NCBI RefSeq assembly: GCF_008642375.1
Contig: NZ_CP029194.1
Coordinates: 2,604,001-2,668,000, forward strand
Reading direction: 5' to 3'
Length of the DNA: 64,000 nucleotides
DNA from: Streptomyces venezuelae
GTDB taxonomy: Bacteria; Actinomycetota; Actinomycetes; Streptomycetales; Streptomycetaceae
A model generated the notes under the pieces. That model was not told where the DNA came from, did not search any database, and worked only from the letters and a program-made list of their open reading frames with translations. Of this stretch, positions 43,832 through 56,586 are shown piece after piece. Both the position numbers and the translations under genes were made by a program. Position 1 is the stretch's first letter, and each line of letters begins with the position of its first letter.

Positions 43832-45946
43832 CTACGGGACGACCTGGCCGGAGGGCTGGTCGAGGGCGACCTCGGCGGCGATGTCGGCGGGGCGGCGCCA
43901 GCCGTGCTCGCCGCGGGCCAGGAGCCAGGCGGTCGCCTCGGCGGGCGGCATCGCGGCGGCGACCAGCCAGCCCTGGACCGCGTCGCAGCCCAGGTCGCGG
44001 AGGCGCTCCCAGGTCTCGTCGTCCTCCACGCCCTCGGCGACGACGAGGAGGCCGAGGGAGTGGGCGAGGTCGAGGGTGCAGCGGACGATCTCGGCGTCCT
44101 CGGTGTCGACGGCGAGCCGGGCGACGAAGGAACGGTCGATCTTCAGTTCGCTGACGGGCAGCCGGCGCAGGTGGACGAGGGAGGAGTAGCCCGTGCCGAA
44201 GTCGTCGAGGGACATCTTGACGCCGTGGCCGGTGAGGCCGTTGAGCGTGTCGGCGGCCCGCTGGGGGTCCTCCAGGAGCACGTGCTCGGTTATCTCCAGC
44301 TGGAGGGCGCCGGCCGGGACGCCGTGGCGGGCGAGGCGGGCGGCGACGGCACCCGCGAAGCCGGGGGTGTGGACGTCGCGCGGCGAGACGTTGACGGCGA
44401 CCGGGACGTTGAGGCCCTGGCTGCGCCAGCGGGCGACCTGGGCGAGGGCGGTCTCCAGGACGTACTCGGTGAGGTGGGGCATCAGGCCGGAGGACTCGGC
44501 GATGGCGATGAACTCGTCCGGCGGAACCTTCCCGCGCTCCGGGTGGACCCAGCGGACGAGCGCCTCCAGGCCCGCGACCTGGCCGTCGAAGCGGACCTTG
44601 GGCTGGTAGTGGAGTTCGACCTCGCCCGCGTCGAGGGCGCGGCGCAGGTCGCCGAGGAGGCCGAGCCGGTCGGGGGTGTTGGAGTCGCGCTTGGACTCGT
44701 AGACCTCGACGCCCGTGCGGTCCCGCTTGGCCTGGTACATGGCGACGTCGGCGCGGCGCAGCAGGCCCTCGGCGTCGAGGGCGTGGTCGGGGAAGACGGC
44801 GACGCCCGCGCTGGCCTCCAGGACGAGGGTGAGTCCGTCGAGGTCGAGCGGGGAGGAGAGTTCGGCGACGAGGTGGCGGGCGACGCGCTGGGCGCTGGTG
44901 GTGGAGTCGGCCGTGGGCAGCAGGACGGCGAACTCGTCGCCGCCGAGCCGGGCGGCCTCGGCGCCGTGGGGCAGGGCGAGGCGGAGCCGTTCCGCGATCT
45001 GGAGGAGCAGCCGGTCGCCGGCGAGGTGTCCGAGGGTGTCGTTGACCGACCGGAAGCGGTCGAGGTCGATCAGGACGAGGGCGGCGCGGGCGCCTTCGCC
45101 CTCGGCCTCCTCCAGGGCGGTCCAGGCCCGCTCCAGGAGCCACTGGCGGTTGGGGAGTCCGGTCAGGGGGTCGCGCAGCTGTTCCTCGGCGCGGGCCCGG
45201 GCGATCCAGAGGGTGGAGTCGAGGGCGATGAGGGGGAACGCGAAGAGGGGCAGGAGGACGGGCCGGGTGGCGGCGACGACGCAGATGAGCGGGGCGATGC
45301 CGAGCAGGGCGACGGCGACGAGCCCCTGCCGGAGGAGGGCGGTGCGGGCGATGGTGGGCAGTCCGCGGCCCTGGGGCGCGAGCGTGTACCACAGCAGGAT
45401 CCGGGTCACCACGAGGTAGGCCGCCGCGGCGAGGACGACTTCCGGGAGGTCCCCGATGGTCCAGTCGAGGGGCTGCCAGGGCTCCTCGACGGTCGGTACG
45501 TCTCCGAAGACGGCGAGGACGAGGGCGGCGGCGCCGACCCCGAGGACGTCGGCGGCGCCGTGCAGCAGGCCCTGTCGCCAGCGGTGCCGGCGGGCGGCGC
45601 CGACGAGGGCGACGACGGTCAGCGAGACGAGTCCGGCGGGCACCCAGCCGTACAGCAGGAGCACGGCGAGGGTGAGGGCGGCGCCGGAGCCCGTGCCGCC
45701 CCACCAGCGGTCGCGCCCGAGCGCGACCAGGTGACCGACGATGAGGCCGGTGAGGACGGCGAGGGACCAGCCCGCGGCGCCGCCGGGGAAGAGTCCGTGT
45801 CCGGTGCTCAGGGCCCGCTGGAGGCCGGCGACGAGCACGACGGCGGCGAGGCCCACCACGGCTGCGGGCAGCCGGGAGGTGAGGCCCGTGGGGACCACAC
45901 GGCCGAACGGCCGTGGGGCCGGGGCGACGCTCTCGGTCGGTTCCAT
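43832..45946 (-). CDS. rmdB: Membrane GGDEF-EAL protein, RmdB-type c-di-GMP phosphodiesterase
   Basis: A 704-aa membrane protein with about seven or eight N-terminal hydrophobic segments (residues 25-245), then GGDEF and EAL domains. The GGDEF motif is intact (ARLGGDEFAVLLP) but no RxxD I-site precedes it. The EAL domain is complete: GLEALVRWVHP, NVSPRD, LEITEH, LDDFGTGYSS, ELKIDRSF and VAEGVED. It should therefore degrade c-di-GMP. Position next to ligA and gatCAB corresponds to SCO5495, described as RmdB, a phosphodiesterase affecting development; I make that link from memory. The ATG at 45946 follows GAGAGGGA; 28 extra codons upstream are open. Confidence 0.9.
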   Translation of the reverse strand: MEPTESVAPAPRPFGRVVPTGLTSRLPAAVVGLAAVVLVAGLQRALSTGHGLFPGGAAGWSLAVLTGLIVGHLVALGRDRWWGGTGSGAALTLAVLLLYGWVPAGLVSLTVVALVGAARRHRWRQGLLHGAADVLGVGAAALVLAVFGDVPTVEEPWQPLDWTIGDLPEVVLAAAAYLVVTRILLWYTLAPQGRGLPTIARTALLRQGLVAVALLGIAPLICVVAATRPVLLPLFAFPLIALDSTLWIARARAEEQLRDPLTGLPNRQWLLERAWTALEEAEGEGARAALVLIDLDRFRSVNDTLGHLAGDRLLLQIAERLRLALPHGAEAARLGGDEFAVLLPTADSTTSAQRVARHLVAELSSPLDLDGLTLVLEASAGVAVFPDHALDAEGLLRRADVAMYQAKRDRTGVEVYESKRDSNTPDRLGLLGDLRRALDAGEVELHYQPKVRFDGQVAGLEALVRWVHPERGKVPPDEFIAIAESSGLMPHLTEYVLETALAQVARWRSQGLNVPVAVNVSPRDVHTPGFAGAVAARLARHGVPAGALQLEITEHVLLEDPQRAADTLNGLTGHGVKMSLDDFGTGYSSLVHLRRLPVSELKIDRSFVARLAVDTEDAEIVRCTLDLAHSLGLLVVAEGVEDDETWERLRDLGCDAVQGWLVAAAMPPAEATAWLLARGEHGWRRPADIAAEVALDQPSGQVVP

Positions 45947-46256
45947 TCCCGTCCCTCTCACAAGCAGCGGTGCCGTCGGTGTGTGATGGGCCGCGCTCGC
46001 GCGGCCGTCCGGCGTCGGGCCGTCCGCCATGCGGCCGCCACCGGGCGGCCGTTCCTCATGCCACTGGGCCGTTCGTCCTGGCGCGCACGACCGGCAGCCC
46101 TCGCGCGGACGTGCGGGACAGGACGCACGGTCACCACAGTAGGCCGCCGAGGGCTCCGACGGGCAGCGCTCTCCCTCTCTTGCCCGAATGCGACCCGGCC
46201 ACCCGTAACGATCTGGTATGCGCCGAACGGGTGACCTTTCGCGGGGCCGGCGGAGG
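45947..46256. other. Intergenic region upstream of rmdB
   Basis: This 310-bp region contains the rmdB upstream sequence and the 3' flank of ligA. GGCCGCG-CTCG-CGCGGCC at 45989-46006 forms a 7-bp stem with a tetraloop close to the rmdB start; part of it lies in a possible N-terminal extension of RmdB. I see no other gene. Confidence 0.45.
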
Positions 46257-49486
<3,230 letters not shown>

Positions 49487-49488
49487 GC

Positions 49489-50178
49489 CTATCGCCCCGG
49501 ACGGACGGTCAGGTCGTTGATCTCGGCGTCGCGCGGCAGGTCGATCGCGGTGATGATCGCCGTCGCGACCGACTCCGGGTCGATCCACTTCGACGCGTCG
49601 TACTCCTTGCCCTCCTGCTGGTGCACCTTCGCCTGCATGGGGCTCGCGGTGCGGCCCGGGTAGACGGAGGTGACCCGCACGCCGTTGGCGTGCTCCTCGT
49701 GGCGCAGGGAGTCCGCGAGGGCCTTGAGCCCGTGCTTGGAGGCGGCGTACGCGCTCCACTCGGCGTGGGCGGCGAGCCCGGCGCCCGAGTTCACGAAGAC
49801 GACGTGGCCCTGGGAGACCCGCAGCTGGGGCAGGAGGTGCCGGGTCAGCTCGGCCGGGGCGACGAGGTTGACGTTGAGCTGGTGGTGCCAGGTCTTCGGG
49901 GTGAGGTCCCCGACCGGACCGAGGTCGACGACGCCCGCGATGTGCAGCAGGCTGTCCACCCGCTCGGGCATGGTCTGGTGCGAGAAGGCCCAGGACAGCC
50001 GGTCCGGGTCGGCCAGGTCCCCGACGAGCGTCCGGGCGCCCGGGAACTGCGCGGCGAGCTCCTTGGCGCGGCCCGCGTCGCGCGCGTGCAGCACGAGCTC
50101 GTCCCCGCGCGCGTGGAGGCGGCGCGCGACGGCCGCGCCGATGCCGGAGCCGGCTCCGGTGATCACATGTGTAGCCAT
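49489..50178 (-). CDS. Short-chain dehydrogenase/reductase
   Basis: A 229-aa SDR with the cofactor motif ITGAGSGIGAAVARRL, GDLADPDRLSWAF, and the catalytic Ser and Tyr-x-x-x-Lys in VFVNSGAGLAAHAEWSAYAASKHGL. The C terminus has VYPGRTASPMQAKV. I use Met at 50178 (MATHVITGAG); a Met three codons earlier is possible and lies in the small hairpin GGGAGC-AT-GGCTCCC. It is 2 bp from the MetE-like gene and 16 bp from the LOG-like gene, so the three are likely co-transcribed. Substrate unknown. Confidence 0.87.
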   Translation of the reverse strand: MATHVITGAGSGIGAAVARRLHARGDELVLHARDAGRAKELAAQFPGARTLVGDLADPDRLSWAFSHQTMPERVDSLLHIAGVVDLGPVGDLTPKTWHHQLNVNLVAPAELTRHLLPQLRVSQGHVVFVNSGAGLAAHAEWSAYAASKHGLKALADSLRHEEHANGVRVTSVYPGRTASPMQAKVHQQEGKEYDASKWIDPESVATAIITAIDLPRDAEINDLTVRPGR

Positions 50179-50194
50179 GGGAGCCATGCTCCCA

Positions 50195-50746
50195 TCAGCG
50201 AGCGCCGCTGCCCGCCCCCAGGCTCTCCTCCAGGTACGCGAGGGCCGTCGGGCCGTCCTCCGCGAAGAAGACGAGGTCGGTGAGCGGGAGCGGCAGGAAG
50301 CCCTCGTCGTCCATGCGGCGGAGCTGGATCTTCAGGCCGTCGTAGAAGCCCGCCGTGTTGAGCAGGACCACCGGCTTGGTGTGCTTGCCGTGCTTCTTCA
50401 GCTCCAGGATCTCGGTGGCCTCGTCGAGGGTCCCGATGCCGCCGGCCATGACCACGATCGCGTCGGACTTCGCCAGGAGGAGCGCCTTGCGCTCGGCCAG
50501 GTCGCGGGCGACGACCATCTCGTCCGTGCTCGGGTGGGCCTTGTGCTGGAGGAAGTCGACGGAGACGCCGACGAGCCGGCCGCCCGCCCCCCGGACGCCG
50601 TCCGCGACGACCCCCATGAGTCCCGCGTCGGAGCCGCCCCAGACGAGGGTGTGACCGGCCTTGCCGAGGCGCTCGGCGAAGTCGCGGGCGGGGACGGTGT
50701 AGCGGTCGTCGAGGTCGGCGGCGGAGAGGAAGACGCAGATGTTCAT
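50195..50746 (-). CDS. LOG-family protein (TIGR00730-type)
   Basis: A 183-aa Rossmann-like protein of the LOG family, whose studied members are cytokinin-activating phosphoribohydrolases or nucleotide nucleosidases. Visible signatures are MNICVFLSAADLDDRYT, WGGSDAGLMGVVADG, the catalytic segment VVARDLAERKALLL and GGIGTLDEATEI. The usual PGGxGTxxE reads AGGIGTLDE, so the Pro is replaced by Ala while the Glu is kept. The ATG at 50746 gives a normal N terminus. It is the first gene of a unit with the SDR and MetE-like genes. The substrate is probably a nucleoside monophosphate, by family only. Confidence 0.85.
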   Translation of the reverse strand: MNICVFLSAADLDDRYTVPARDFAERLGKAGHTLVWGGSDAGLMGVVADGVRGAGGRLVGVSVDFLQHKAHPSTDEMVVARDLAERKALLLAKSDAIVVMAGGIGTLDEATEILELKKHGKHTKPVVLLNTAGFYDGLKIQLRRMDDEGFLPLPLTDLVFFAEDGPTALAYLEESLGAGSGAR

Positions 50747-50844
50747 GCGCTCCACCGTAGGGGGTGACCAGCGGCTTCGAAGATTCTTCGGGAATTCCCT
50801 CCGCGCGACGATGAGTTCCGGGGGCGGGCCCGGTCTGCACTGCC

Positions 50845-51639
50845 ATGGACGAGGTGAAGACCACGCTGGGCAGGGTCGGGGGACGGGTCGTGTCGCGGGA
50901 CGGGACGACGATCGCGTACGAGCGGTACGGGGACGGGGCGGGGCCGCCGCTGGTCCTGGTGAGCGGGGCCCTGGGCACGGCCGCGAGCGAGCGGCCCCTC
51001 GCCGAGCTCCTCGCCCGTCGCTTCTCGGTCGTGGCGTACGACCGGCGGGGGCGCGGCGGGAGCGGCGACACGGGGCCGTACGCGGTGGAGCGGGAGATCG
51101 AGGACCTGGCCGCGGTGGCCGGGGAGGCCGGCAGCGGCGCGGCCCTGCACGGGGTGGGCACGGGGGGCGCCCTGGCGCTCGCCGCGGTGGCCGCCGGGCT
51201 CTCGGCCGGGCCGGTGTCGGTGTACGAGCCGCCGTACTCGGCGGAGGCCGCCGCGCGGCACGGCCGGGCCGCGGAGCTGCTCGGGCGGGGGCAGCGGGGC
51301 GCGGCCCTCGACCTGTTCCTCGCGGATTCGGGCGTACCGGCGGAGGCGTGGCCGGGCGGGGACGCGTTGGCGTCGACCCTCGCGTACGACCACGCCGTCC
51401 TCGGCGACGGGACGGTGCCGGAGCGGCGGCTCGCCGGGGTCCACGCGCGCGTGCTGGTCGTCGACGGGGGCGCGAGTCCGGTGTGGGCGCGCCGGGCGGC
51501 CCGTGCGCTGACGGCGGCGCTCCCCCGCGCCCGCCACCGGACCCTGACGGGCCAGACGCACGAGGTGGCCCCGCACGTCCTGGCGCCGGTCCTTGAGGAG
51601 TTCCTGGCGGAGGAGCGGGAGACGAGCGAGGCCGCGTAG
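50845..51639 (+). CDS. Alpha/beta hydrolase-fold protein lacking the nucleophile Ser
   Basis: A 264-aa alpha/beta-hydrolase. Core features are LVLVSGALGTAAS, VVAYDRRGRGGSGD and a C-terminal Asp (VLVVDGGASPVWARRA) and His (GQTHEVAPHVLAPVL). At the nucleophile elbow the expected G-x-S-x-G reads LHGVGTGGALALA, with Gly where the Ser should be. Either the protein no longer acts as a hydrolase, or another residue (the following Thr) serves. The rest of the domain is intact and there is no frameshift, so it does not look like decay. It stands alone between two minus-strand genes. Confidence 0.82.
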   Translation: MDEVKTTLGRVGGRVVSRDGTTIAYERYGDGAGPPLVLVSGALGTAASERPLAELLARRFSVVAYDRRGRGGSGDTGPYAVEREIEDLAAVAGEAGSGAALHGVGTGGALALAAVAAGLSAGPVSVYEPPYSAEAAARHGRAAELLGRGQRGAALDLFLADSGVPAEAWPGGDALASTLAYDHAVLGDGTVPERRLAGVHARVLVVDGGASPVWARRAARALTAALPRARHRTLTGQTHEVAPHVLAPVLEEFLAEERETSEAA

Positions 51640-51660
51640 GGCCTCCGCCCGGCTGACCCG

Positions 51661-52806
51661 CTACGCGGGCGTGGGCTCGGTCGTGCGGCGGGTGGTGGTG
51701 GCGATCGTGGCCGAGCCGACGACGCGCGTCCCGTCGTAGAGCACGATCGCCTGGCCGGGGGCGACGCCGCGGACCGGCTCGGCGAAGGTGACGGTGAGCT
51801 CGCCGTCGGCCAGGGCGGCCGTCACCTCGGTCTCGCCGCCGTGGGCACGCAGCTGGGCCGTGTAGCGGCCGGGGCCCTCGGGGGCCGTGCCGCACCAGCG
51901 GGGCTTGATCGCGGTGAGGGCGGTGACGTCCAGGGCCTCGACGGGGCCGACCGTCACCGTGTTGTTCACGGGCGAGATGTCGAGGACGTAGCGGGGCTTG
52001 CCGTCGGCGGCCGGGTGGCCGATCCGCAGGCCCTTGCGCTGGCCGATCGTGAAGCCGTAGGCACCCTCGTGGGTGCCTACCTTGGTGCCGGCCTCGTCGA
52101 CGATGTCGCCCTCCGCCTTGCCCAGGCGGGAGGCGAGGAAGCCCTGGGTGTCGCCGTCGGCGATGAAGCAGATGTCGTGGCTGTCGGGCTTCTTCGCGAC
52201 CGCGAGCCCGCGCCGCTCGGCCTCCGCCCGGATCTCGTCCTTGGTGGTGAGGGTGTCGCCGAGCGGGAACATGGCGTGCGCGAGCTGCTTCTCGTCGAGC
52301 ACCCCGAGGACGTACGACTGGTCCTTCGCCATGTCGGAGGCCCGGTGGAGCTCACGCGTGCCGTCCTCGTTCAGGACGACCGTCGCGTAGTGGCCGGTGC
52401 AGACGGCGTCGAAGCCGAGGGCGAGGGCCTTGTCGAGCAGCGCCGCGAACTTGATCTTCTCGTTGCAGCGGAGGCAGGGGTTGGGCGTGCGGCCCGCCTC
52501 GTACTCGGCGACGAAGTCGTCGACGACGTCCTCGCGGAACCGCTCGGCCAGGTCCCACACGTAGAACGGGATGCCGATGACGTCGGCGGCCCGGCGCGCG
52601 TCGCGCGAGTCCTCGATCGTGCAGCAGCCGCGCGCTCCGGTACGGAACGACTGCGGGTTCGCGGAGAGCGCGAGGTGCACGCCGGTGACGTCGTGGCCCG
52701 CCTCGGCGGCCCGGGCGGCGGCGACGGCGGAGTCCACACCGCCGGACATTGCGGCAAGTACCCGGAGGGGCTGGGTGCGGGGGCGCGGGGGCGAAGTCTC
52801 AGTCAT
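51661..52806 (-). CDS. mnmA: tRNA-specific 2-thiouridylase
   Basis: A 381-aa MnmA (TrmU) that puts sulfur on U34 of the Lys, Glu and Gln tRNAs. The PP-loop is [16 protein letters not shown]. The two catalytic cysteines are in [15 protein letters not shown] and in [16 protein letters not shown] and the C-terminal beta domain ([16 protein letters not shown]) follow. The ATG at 52806 gives [12 protein letters not shown]; the internal Met of AAMSGG is a less likely start. The cysteine desulfurase about 750 bp further on the same strand would be the natural sulfur donor, although an amidase gene on the other strand lies between them. Confidence 0.95.
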   Translation of the reverse strand: MTETSPPRPRTQPLRVLAAMSGGVDSAVAAARAAEAGHDVTGVHLALSANPQSFRTGARGCCTIEDSRDARRAADVIGIPFYVWDLAERFREDVVDDFVAEYEAGRTPNPCLRCNEKIKFAALLDKALALGFDAVCTGHYATVVLNEDGTRELHRASDMAKDQSYVLGVLDEKQLAHAMFPLGDTLTTKDEIRAEAERRGLAVAKKPDSHDICFIADGDTQGFLASRLGKAEGDIVDEAGTKVGTHEGAYGFTIGQRKGLRIGHPAADGKPRYVLDISPVNNTVTVGPVEALDVTALTAIKPRWCGTAPEGPGRYTAQLRAHGGETEVTAALADGELTVTFAEPVRGVAPGQAIVLYDGTRVVGSATIATTTRRTTEPTPA

Positions 52807-52866
52807 AGCCCTACCAGGGTACGGGGCCCGGGAACCAAGGTCGCGGGAGTAAGCGTTCTCTGGTGC

Positions 52867-53526
52867 ATGGGGAGCAGGGGAAGCGGTTCGGACAGGCGGG
52901 TGGGGCGGCGGGCCGTGCTGCTCGGCGGCGGGGTCGCCGTGCTGGGCACGGCGGCGCTGGCCAGGGACGAGTTGGCGCGCGCGTGGTGGCGGCTGCCGGG
53001 GATGGAGAAGAAGCGGGTCGAGGGCGAGCTCGACCACAAGGGCGCCGAGTGGACGTCGGCGGCGCGGGCGAACTGGCGGCGGGCCGACCGGCCGGACGAC
53101 TACGGCATAGACCGGGTCGTGATCCATGTCGTGCAGGGCAGCTACGCGACCGCGCTGAAGGTCTTCAAGAACCCGGGGCACGGGGCGGCCGCGCACTACG
53201 TGGTCCGCAAGGACGGCCATGTGGCGCAGATGATCCGCGAGCTCGACGTCGGGTTCCACGCGGGGAACCGCGACATGAACGAGCGGAGCATCGGCATCGA
53301 GCACGAGGGCTTCGTCGACCGGCCGCAGGACTTCACGGCGGCGATGTACGCGGGGTCGGCGCGGCTGACGGCCGACATCTGCGCGCGGTACGGGATACCG
53401 GTGGACCGGGAGCACATCATCGGGCACGTGGAGGTCGAGGGCACCGACCACACCGACCCCGGTCCGCACTGGGACTGGGACCGCTATCTGCGCCTCGTGC
53501 GCGAGGCGCCGAAGAAGCCGGTGTGA
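52867..53526 (+). CDS. N-acetylmuramoyl-L-alanine amidase
   Basis: A 219-aa amidase_2/PGRP-type zinc amidase that cuts the bond between muramic acid and the stem peptide of peptidoglycan. The N terminus carries a twin-arginine-like signal ([18 protein letters not shown]), so it acts outside the membrane. Zinc ligands are the His of [10 protein letters not shown] and those of [24 protein letters not shown]. The catalytic Tyr region is [16 protein letters not shown]. The short Ala/Arg-rich stretch before the domain may be a linker. ATG at 52867, divergent from mnmA with 60 bp between. Confidence 0.92.
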   Translation: MGSRGSGSDRRVGRRAVLLGGGVAVLGTAALARDELARAWWRLPGMEKKRVEGELDHKGAEWTSAARANWRRADRPDDYGIDRVVIHVVQGSYATALKVFKNPGHGAAAHYVVRKDGHVAQMIRELDVGFHAGNRDMNERSIGIEHEGFVDRPQDFTAAMYAGSARLTADICARYGIPVDREHIIGHVEVEGTDHTDPGPHWDWDRYLRLVREAPKKPV

Positions 53527-53560
53527 CGGTCGGCCCCGGCCGTGATCCGTCGGACAGGCC

Positions 53561-54724
53561 CTAGCTGAGGCCCGCGGTCCTCGCCCGCTCCACGGCCGGG
53601 CCGATGGCCTCGGCGACCGCCGTCACGTCCTCCTCGGTGGAGGTGTGGCCCAGGGAGAAGCGCAGGGTGCCCCGGGCGAGGTCCGGGTCGGTGCCGGTGG
53701 CGAGCAGGACGTGGCTGGGCTGGGCGATGCCGGCGGTGCAGGCGGAGCCGGTGGAGCAGGCGATGCCGGCGGCGTCGAGCAGCAGGAGAAGGGAGTCGCC
53801 CTCGCAGCCCGGGAAGGTGAAGTGGGCGTTGGCGGGGAGCCGCTCGTCGGGGTCGCCGCCGAGGATCGCGTCGGGGACGACCGTGCGGACGGCGGTGACG
53901 AGCTCGTCGCGCAGGGCGCCGACCTCGCGGGCGAACTCCTCGCGGCGCTCGGTGGCGAGCCGGGCGGCGACGGCGAAGGAGGCGACGGCGGGCACGTCGA
54001 GGGTGCCGGAGCGGACGTGCCGCTCCTGGCCGCCGCCGTGCAGGACGGGTACGGGCGTGTACTCGCGGCCGAGGAGCAGGGCGCCGATCCCGTACGGGCC
54101 GCCGATCTTGTGGCTGGAGACGGTCATCGCGGCGAGACCGGAGGCGGCGAAGTCGACGGGGACCTGGCCGACGGCCTGGACGGCGTCGGCGTGCAGGGGG
54201 ACGCCGAACTCGGCGGCGGCGTCGGCGAGTCCGCGGACCGGCATGACCGTGCCGATCTCGTTGTTCGCCCACATGACGGTGGCGAGGGCGACGGACCCGG
54301 GGTCGCGGGCGATGGCCTCGCGCAGGGCCTCGGGGTGGACGCGGCCGTAGCGGTCGACGGGGAGGTACTCGACGTCGGCGCCCTCGTGCGTGGCGAGCCA
54401 GTCGACGGCGTCGAGCACGGCGTGGTGCTCGACCGGGCTGGCGAGGACGCGGGTGCGGCGCGGGTCGGCGTCGCGGCGGGACCAGTAGAGGCCCTTCACG
54501 GCGAGGTTGTCGGCCTCGGTGCCGCCGGAGGTGAGGACGACCTCGCTGGGCCGCGCGCCGAGCGCGGCGGCGAGCGTCTCGCGCCCCTCCTCGACGGTCC
54601 GCCGGGCGCGCCGTCCGGGGGCGTGGAGGGAGGAGGCATTGCCCGTGACGGCGAGGTGGGCGGTCATCGCCTCGATCGCCTCGGGCAGCATCGGCGTGGT
54701 CGCGGCGTGGTCGAGGTAAGCCAT
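53561..54724 (-). CDS. Cysteine desulfurase
   Basis: A 387-aa PLP-dependent NifS/IscS-type cysteine desulfurase that takes sulfur from cysteine for tRNA thiolation or Fe-S assembly. Features are [46 protein letters not shown], the PLP Lys in [17 protein letters not shown], and the catalytic Cys in [19 protein letters not shown]. The SGSAC-type loop is the longer class I form. It lies just downstream of the convergent amidase and upstream (on its own strand) of mnmA, consistent with supplying MnmA with sulfur. No iscU is nearby. Confidence 0.94.
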   Translation of the reverse strand: MAYLDHAATTPMLPEAIEAMTAHLAVTGNASSLHAPGRRARRTVEEGRETLAAALGARPSEVVLTSGGTEADNLAVKGLYWSRRDADPRRTRVLASPVEHHAVLDAVDWLATHEGADVEYLPVDRYGRVHPEALREAIARDPGSVALATVMWANNEIGTVMPVRGLADAAAEFGVPLHADAVQAVGQVPVDFAASGLAAMTVSSHKIGGPYGIGALLLGREYTPVPVLHGGGQERHVRSGTLDVPAVASFAVAARLATERREEFAREVGALRDELVTAVRTVVPDAILGGDPDERLPANAHFTFPGCEGDSLLLLLDAAGIACSTGSACTAGIAQPSHVLLATGTDPDLARGTLRFSLGHTSTEEDVTAVAEAIGPAVERARTAGLS

Positions 54725-54869
54725 GGTGGGTCGATTCTACGAGTCCACCGCGGCGGCCCCGGCGCCTGGCCGGTTTACGCCCTCGTTCAGGCCGGGGGCC
54801 GGGGACTTCCGTCCTCGGATCCGGCCTGAACGGCAAGAACCCTCGGTCGCGCGGGGTGCGGGCCGGTGG

Positions 54870-55739
54870 TCAGCCGCGGGGGGCGCGGGCCAGTTGGCGG
54901 GACTGGGCCACCAGCCGGTCGGCGCTGTCCCAGACCTCGGCGTCCTCCTCCAGGAAGCCCCCGGCGAGGTTGCGGGTGGTGATCGAGACGCGCAGGGGGC
55001 CGGGGGCCGGGCGGCAGCGGATGTGGGTGGTGAGCTCCACGGTCGGGGTCCAGCCCTTGAGGCCGAGCTCGAAGGAGGTCGGCGGCAGCGCGTCGACCGT
55101 GAGCAGCAGGGAGAGCGCGTCCGGCGCGCGGCCGTCGGCGAGGCCGAACCAGGCCCGCATCTCGCCCTTGCCGGACGGGGCGCCGACGGCCCAGCCCACG
55201 CAGGCCGGGTCGAGGCGGAGGTCCAGGCGGTCGGCGATGGCGGAGGAGCCGGGGATCCTCGGGGCCGGGTTGTCGGCGGCGCTGAAGCAGTTCTCGATCG
55301 CGGCCATCGCGGGCGGCGTCGCGGTGGTGCGGACGTCGTCGGGGAGGGCGTCGAGGTCTCCGTACGAGGCGAGGACGCGGATGCGCTCGACCTCGGTGCC
55401 GTCCTCGGCGTACTGGAAGAGCGAGGCCTGCCCGGTGGAGAGGGTCCGGCCGGTACGGACGGTCTCCGTCCGGATCACCGCGGGGCCTGGCACGGACGGC
55501 GTGAGGTAGTGCGCCGAGATCGTGAACGGGTCGGAGTGCGGGAGGTGGTCACCGAGGGCGCGGCCGAGCAGGGCGAGGAGGTAGCCGCCGTTGACGGCCT
55601 GGATGATCGTCCAGCCGGCGGAGAGGTCGGCGTCGTAGACACCGGGAGTCCGGAGGGTGACGGCGGTGTCGCGGTCGAACTCGCTCGCGGCGGCGACGGC
55701 GGTCGTCGCGGCGGCGGTCGTCTCGGTGCTCGTGCTCAT
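54870..55739 (-). CDS. Thioesterase family protein (TesB-like acyl-CoA thioesterase)
   Basis: A 289-aa double-hotdog acyl-CoA thioesterase-like protein. Visible are AGWTIIQAVNGGYLLALLGRA and ISAHYLTPSVPGPAVI in the first half, and LTVDALPPTSFELGLKGWTP and TTHIRCRPAPGPLRVSITT in the second. The ATG at 55739 gives MSTSTETTAAATTA, a Thr/Ala-rich and probably disordered start. Members hydrolyse fatty acyl-CoA, and their roles in streptomycetes are unassigned. It is 23 bp from the stop of the TRIC-like gene, so the two may be expressed together. Confidence 0.85.
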   Translation of the reverse strand: MSTSTETTAAATTAVAAASEFDRDTAVTLRTPGVYDADLSAGWTIIQAVNGGYLLALLGRALGDHLPHSDPFTISAHYLTPSVPGPAVIRTETVRTGRTLSTGQASLFQYAEDGTEVERIRVLASYGDLDALPDDVRTTATPPAMAAIENCFSAADNPAPRIPGSSAIADRLDLRLDPACVGWAVGAPSGKGEMRAWFGLADGRAPDALSLLLTVDALPPTSFELGLKGWTPTVELTTHIRCRPAPGPLRVSITTRNLAGGFLEEDAEVWDSADRLVAQSRQLARAPRG

Positions 55740-55762
55740 GCTTCCGACGGTACCGCAGCTCA

Positions 55763-56440
55763 TTACTGAGCGGTAGCTTTTTCGGGCTCCTCGCGCGCGG
55801 ACGAGCGGCGGTTCCAGGCGCGGGGCGCGCGCCAGTGGTAGCGCATCGCGAGGAGCCGGAGGACGAAGGCCGTGAGGACGGCGGCGCTGCTGGTGAAGGC
55901 GTTGAGCATGTCGAAGCGGATGCAGAGGACGACCATCGTGGCTCCGACGATCGCGGGGACGGCGTACAGGTCGCGGTCCCAGCGGAGCAGGGACGGCACC
56001 TCGTTGGCGAGCACGTCGCGCAGGACGCCGCCGCCGACGGCTGTCGCGAGCCCGAGCGCGGCGGAGGAGGTGAGGCCGAGGCCGTAGTCGTACGCCTTCG
56101 TCGTGCCGGTCACGCAGAAGAGGCCGAGGCCCGCGGCGTCGAAGACGTTGACGGCGGTCTGGGTCCGCTCGACCTCCGGGTGGAGGAAGAAGACGAGGAC
56201 GGTCGCGACCAGCGGCATGACGAAGTAGCCGAGGTCGGTGAAGGCGGCGGGGGGTACGGCGCCGATGATCAGGTCGCGGAGGAGACCGCCGCCGAGGGCG
56301 GTGACCTCGGCGAGGACGGCGATGCCGAAGACGTCGAAGTTCTTGCGGACGGCGAGGAGGGCGCCGGAGATGGCGAAGACGAAGATGCCGACGAGGTCCA
56401 GGGCGTGCTGGACATCGGGGCTGAACAGATCGTGGAGCAC
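55763..56440 (-). CDS. TRIC-family cation channel (UPF0126)
   Basis: A 225-aa integral membrane protein of the bacterial TRIC/UPF0126 family, a potassium-permeable trimeric channel. About seven hydrophobic helices form two related halves, each with the family signature GGG-L/V-LRD: ALGGGLLRDLIIGAVP and AVGGGVLRDVLANEVPSLL. The GTG at 56440 begins VLHDLFSPDVQHALDLVGIF, as in relatives; the open frame up to 56590 overlaps the upstream terminator. No ribosome site is clear. The tail RAWNRRSSAREEPEKA is charged and cytoplasmic. Confidence 0.88.
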   Translation of the reverse strand: MLHDLFSPDVQHALDLVGIFVFAISGALLAVRKNFDVFGIAVLAEVTALGGGLLRDLIIGAVPPAAFTDLGYFVMPLVATVLVFFLHPEVERTQTAVNVFDAAGLGLFCVTGTTKAYDYGLGLTSSAALGLATAVGGGVLRDVLANEVPSLLRWDRDLYAVPAIVGATMVVLCIRFDMLNAFTSSAAVLTAFVLRLLAMRYHWRAPRAWNRRSSAREEPEKATAQ

Positions 56441-56545
56441 CGCCCAATTGTGCCGGTTGCCGTCGCATGGGCGGGCCGCGCCGGGCGGCACGGCCGCACG
56501 GCGGTGGGCAAGGCGTGCGCGAGCCGGGCCGGCGGGCGGCACGCC

Positions 56546-56581
56546 GGAGGCCCCTGCCGCGGGTGTGCGGCAGGGGCCTCC
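56546..56581 (-). terminator. Terminator of the peptide ABC transporter operon
   Basis: GGAGGCCCCTGCCGC at 56546-56560 and GCGGCAGGGGCCTCC at 56567-56581 form a perfect 15-bp stem with a six-base loop, a few bases after the ATPase stop codon. Confidence 0.92.
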
Positions 56582-56586
56582 TGGTG

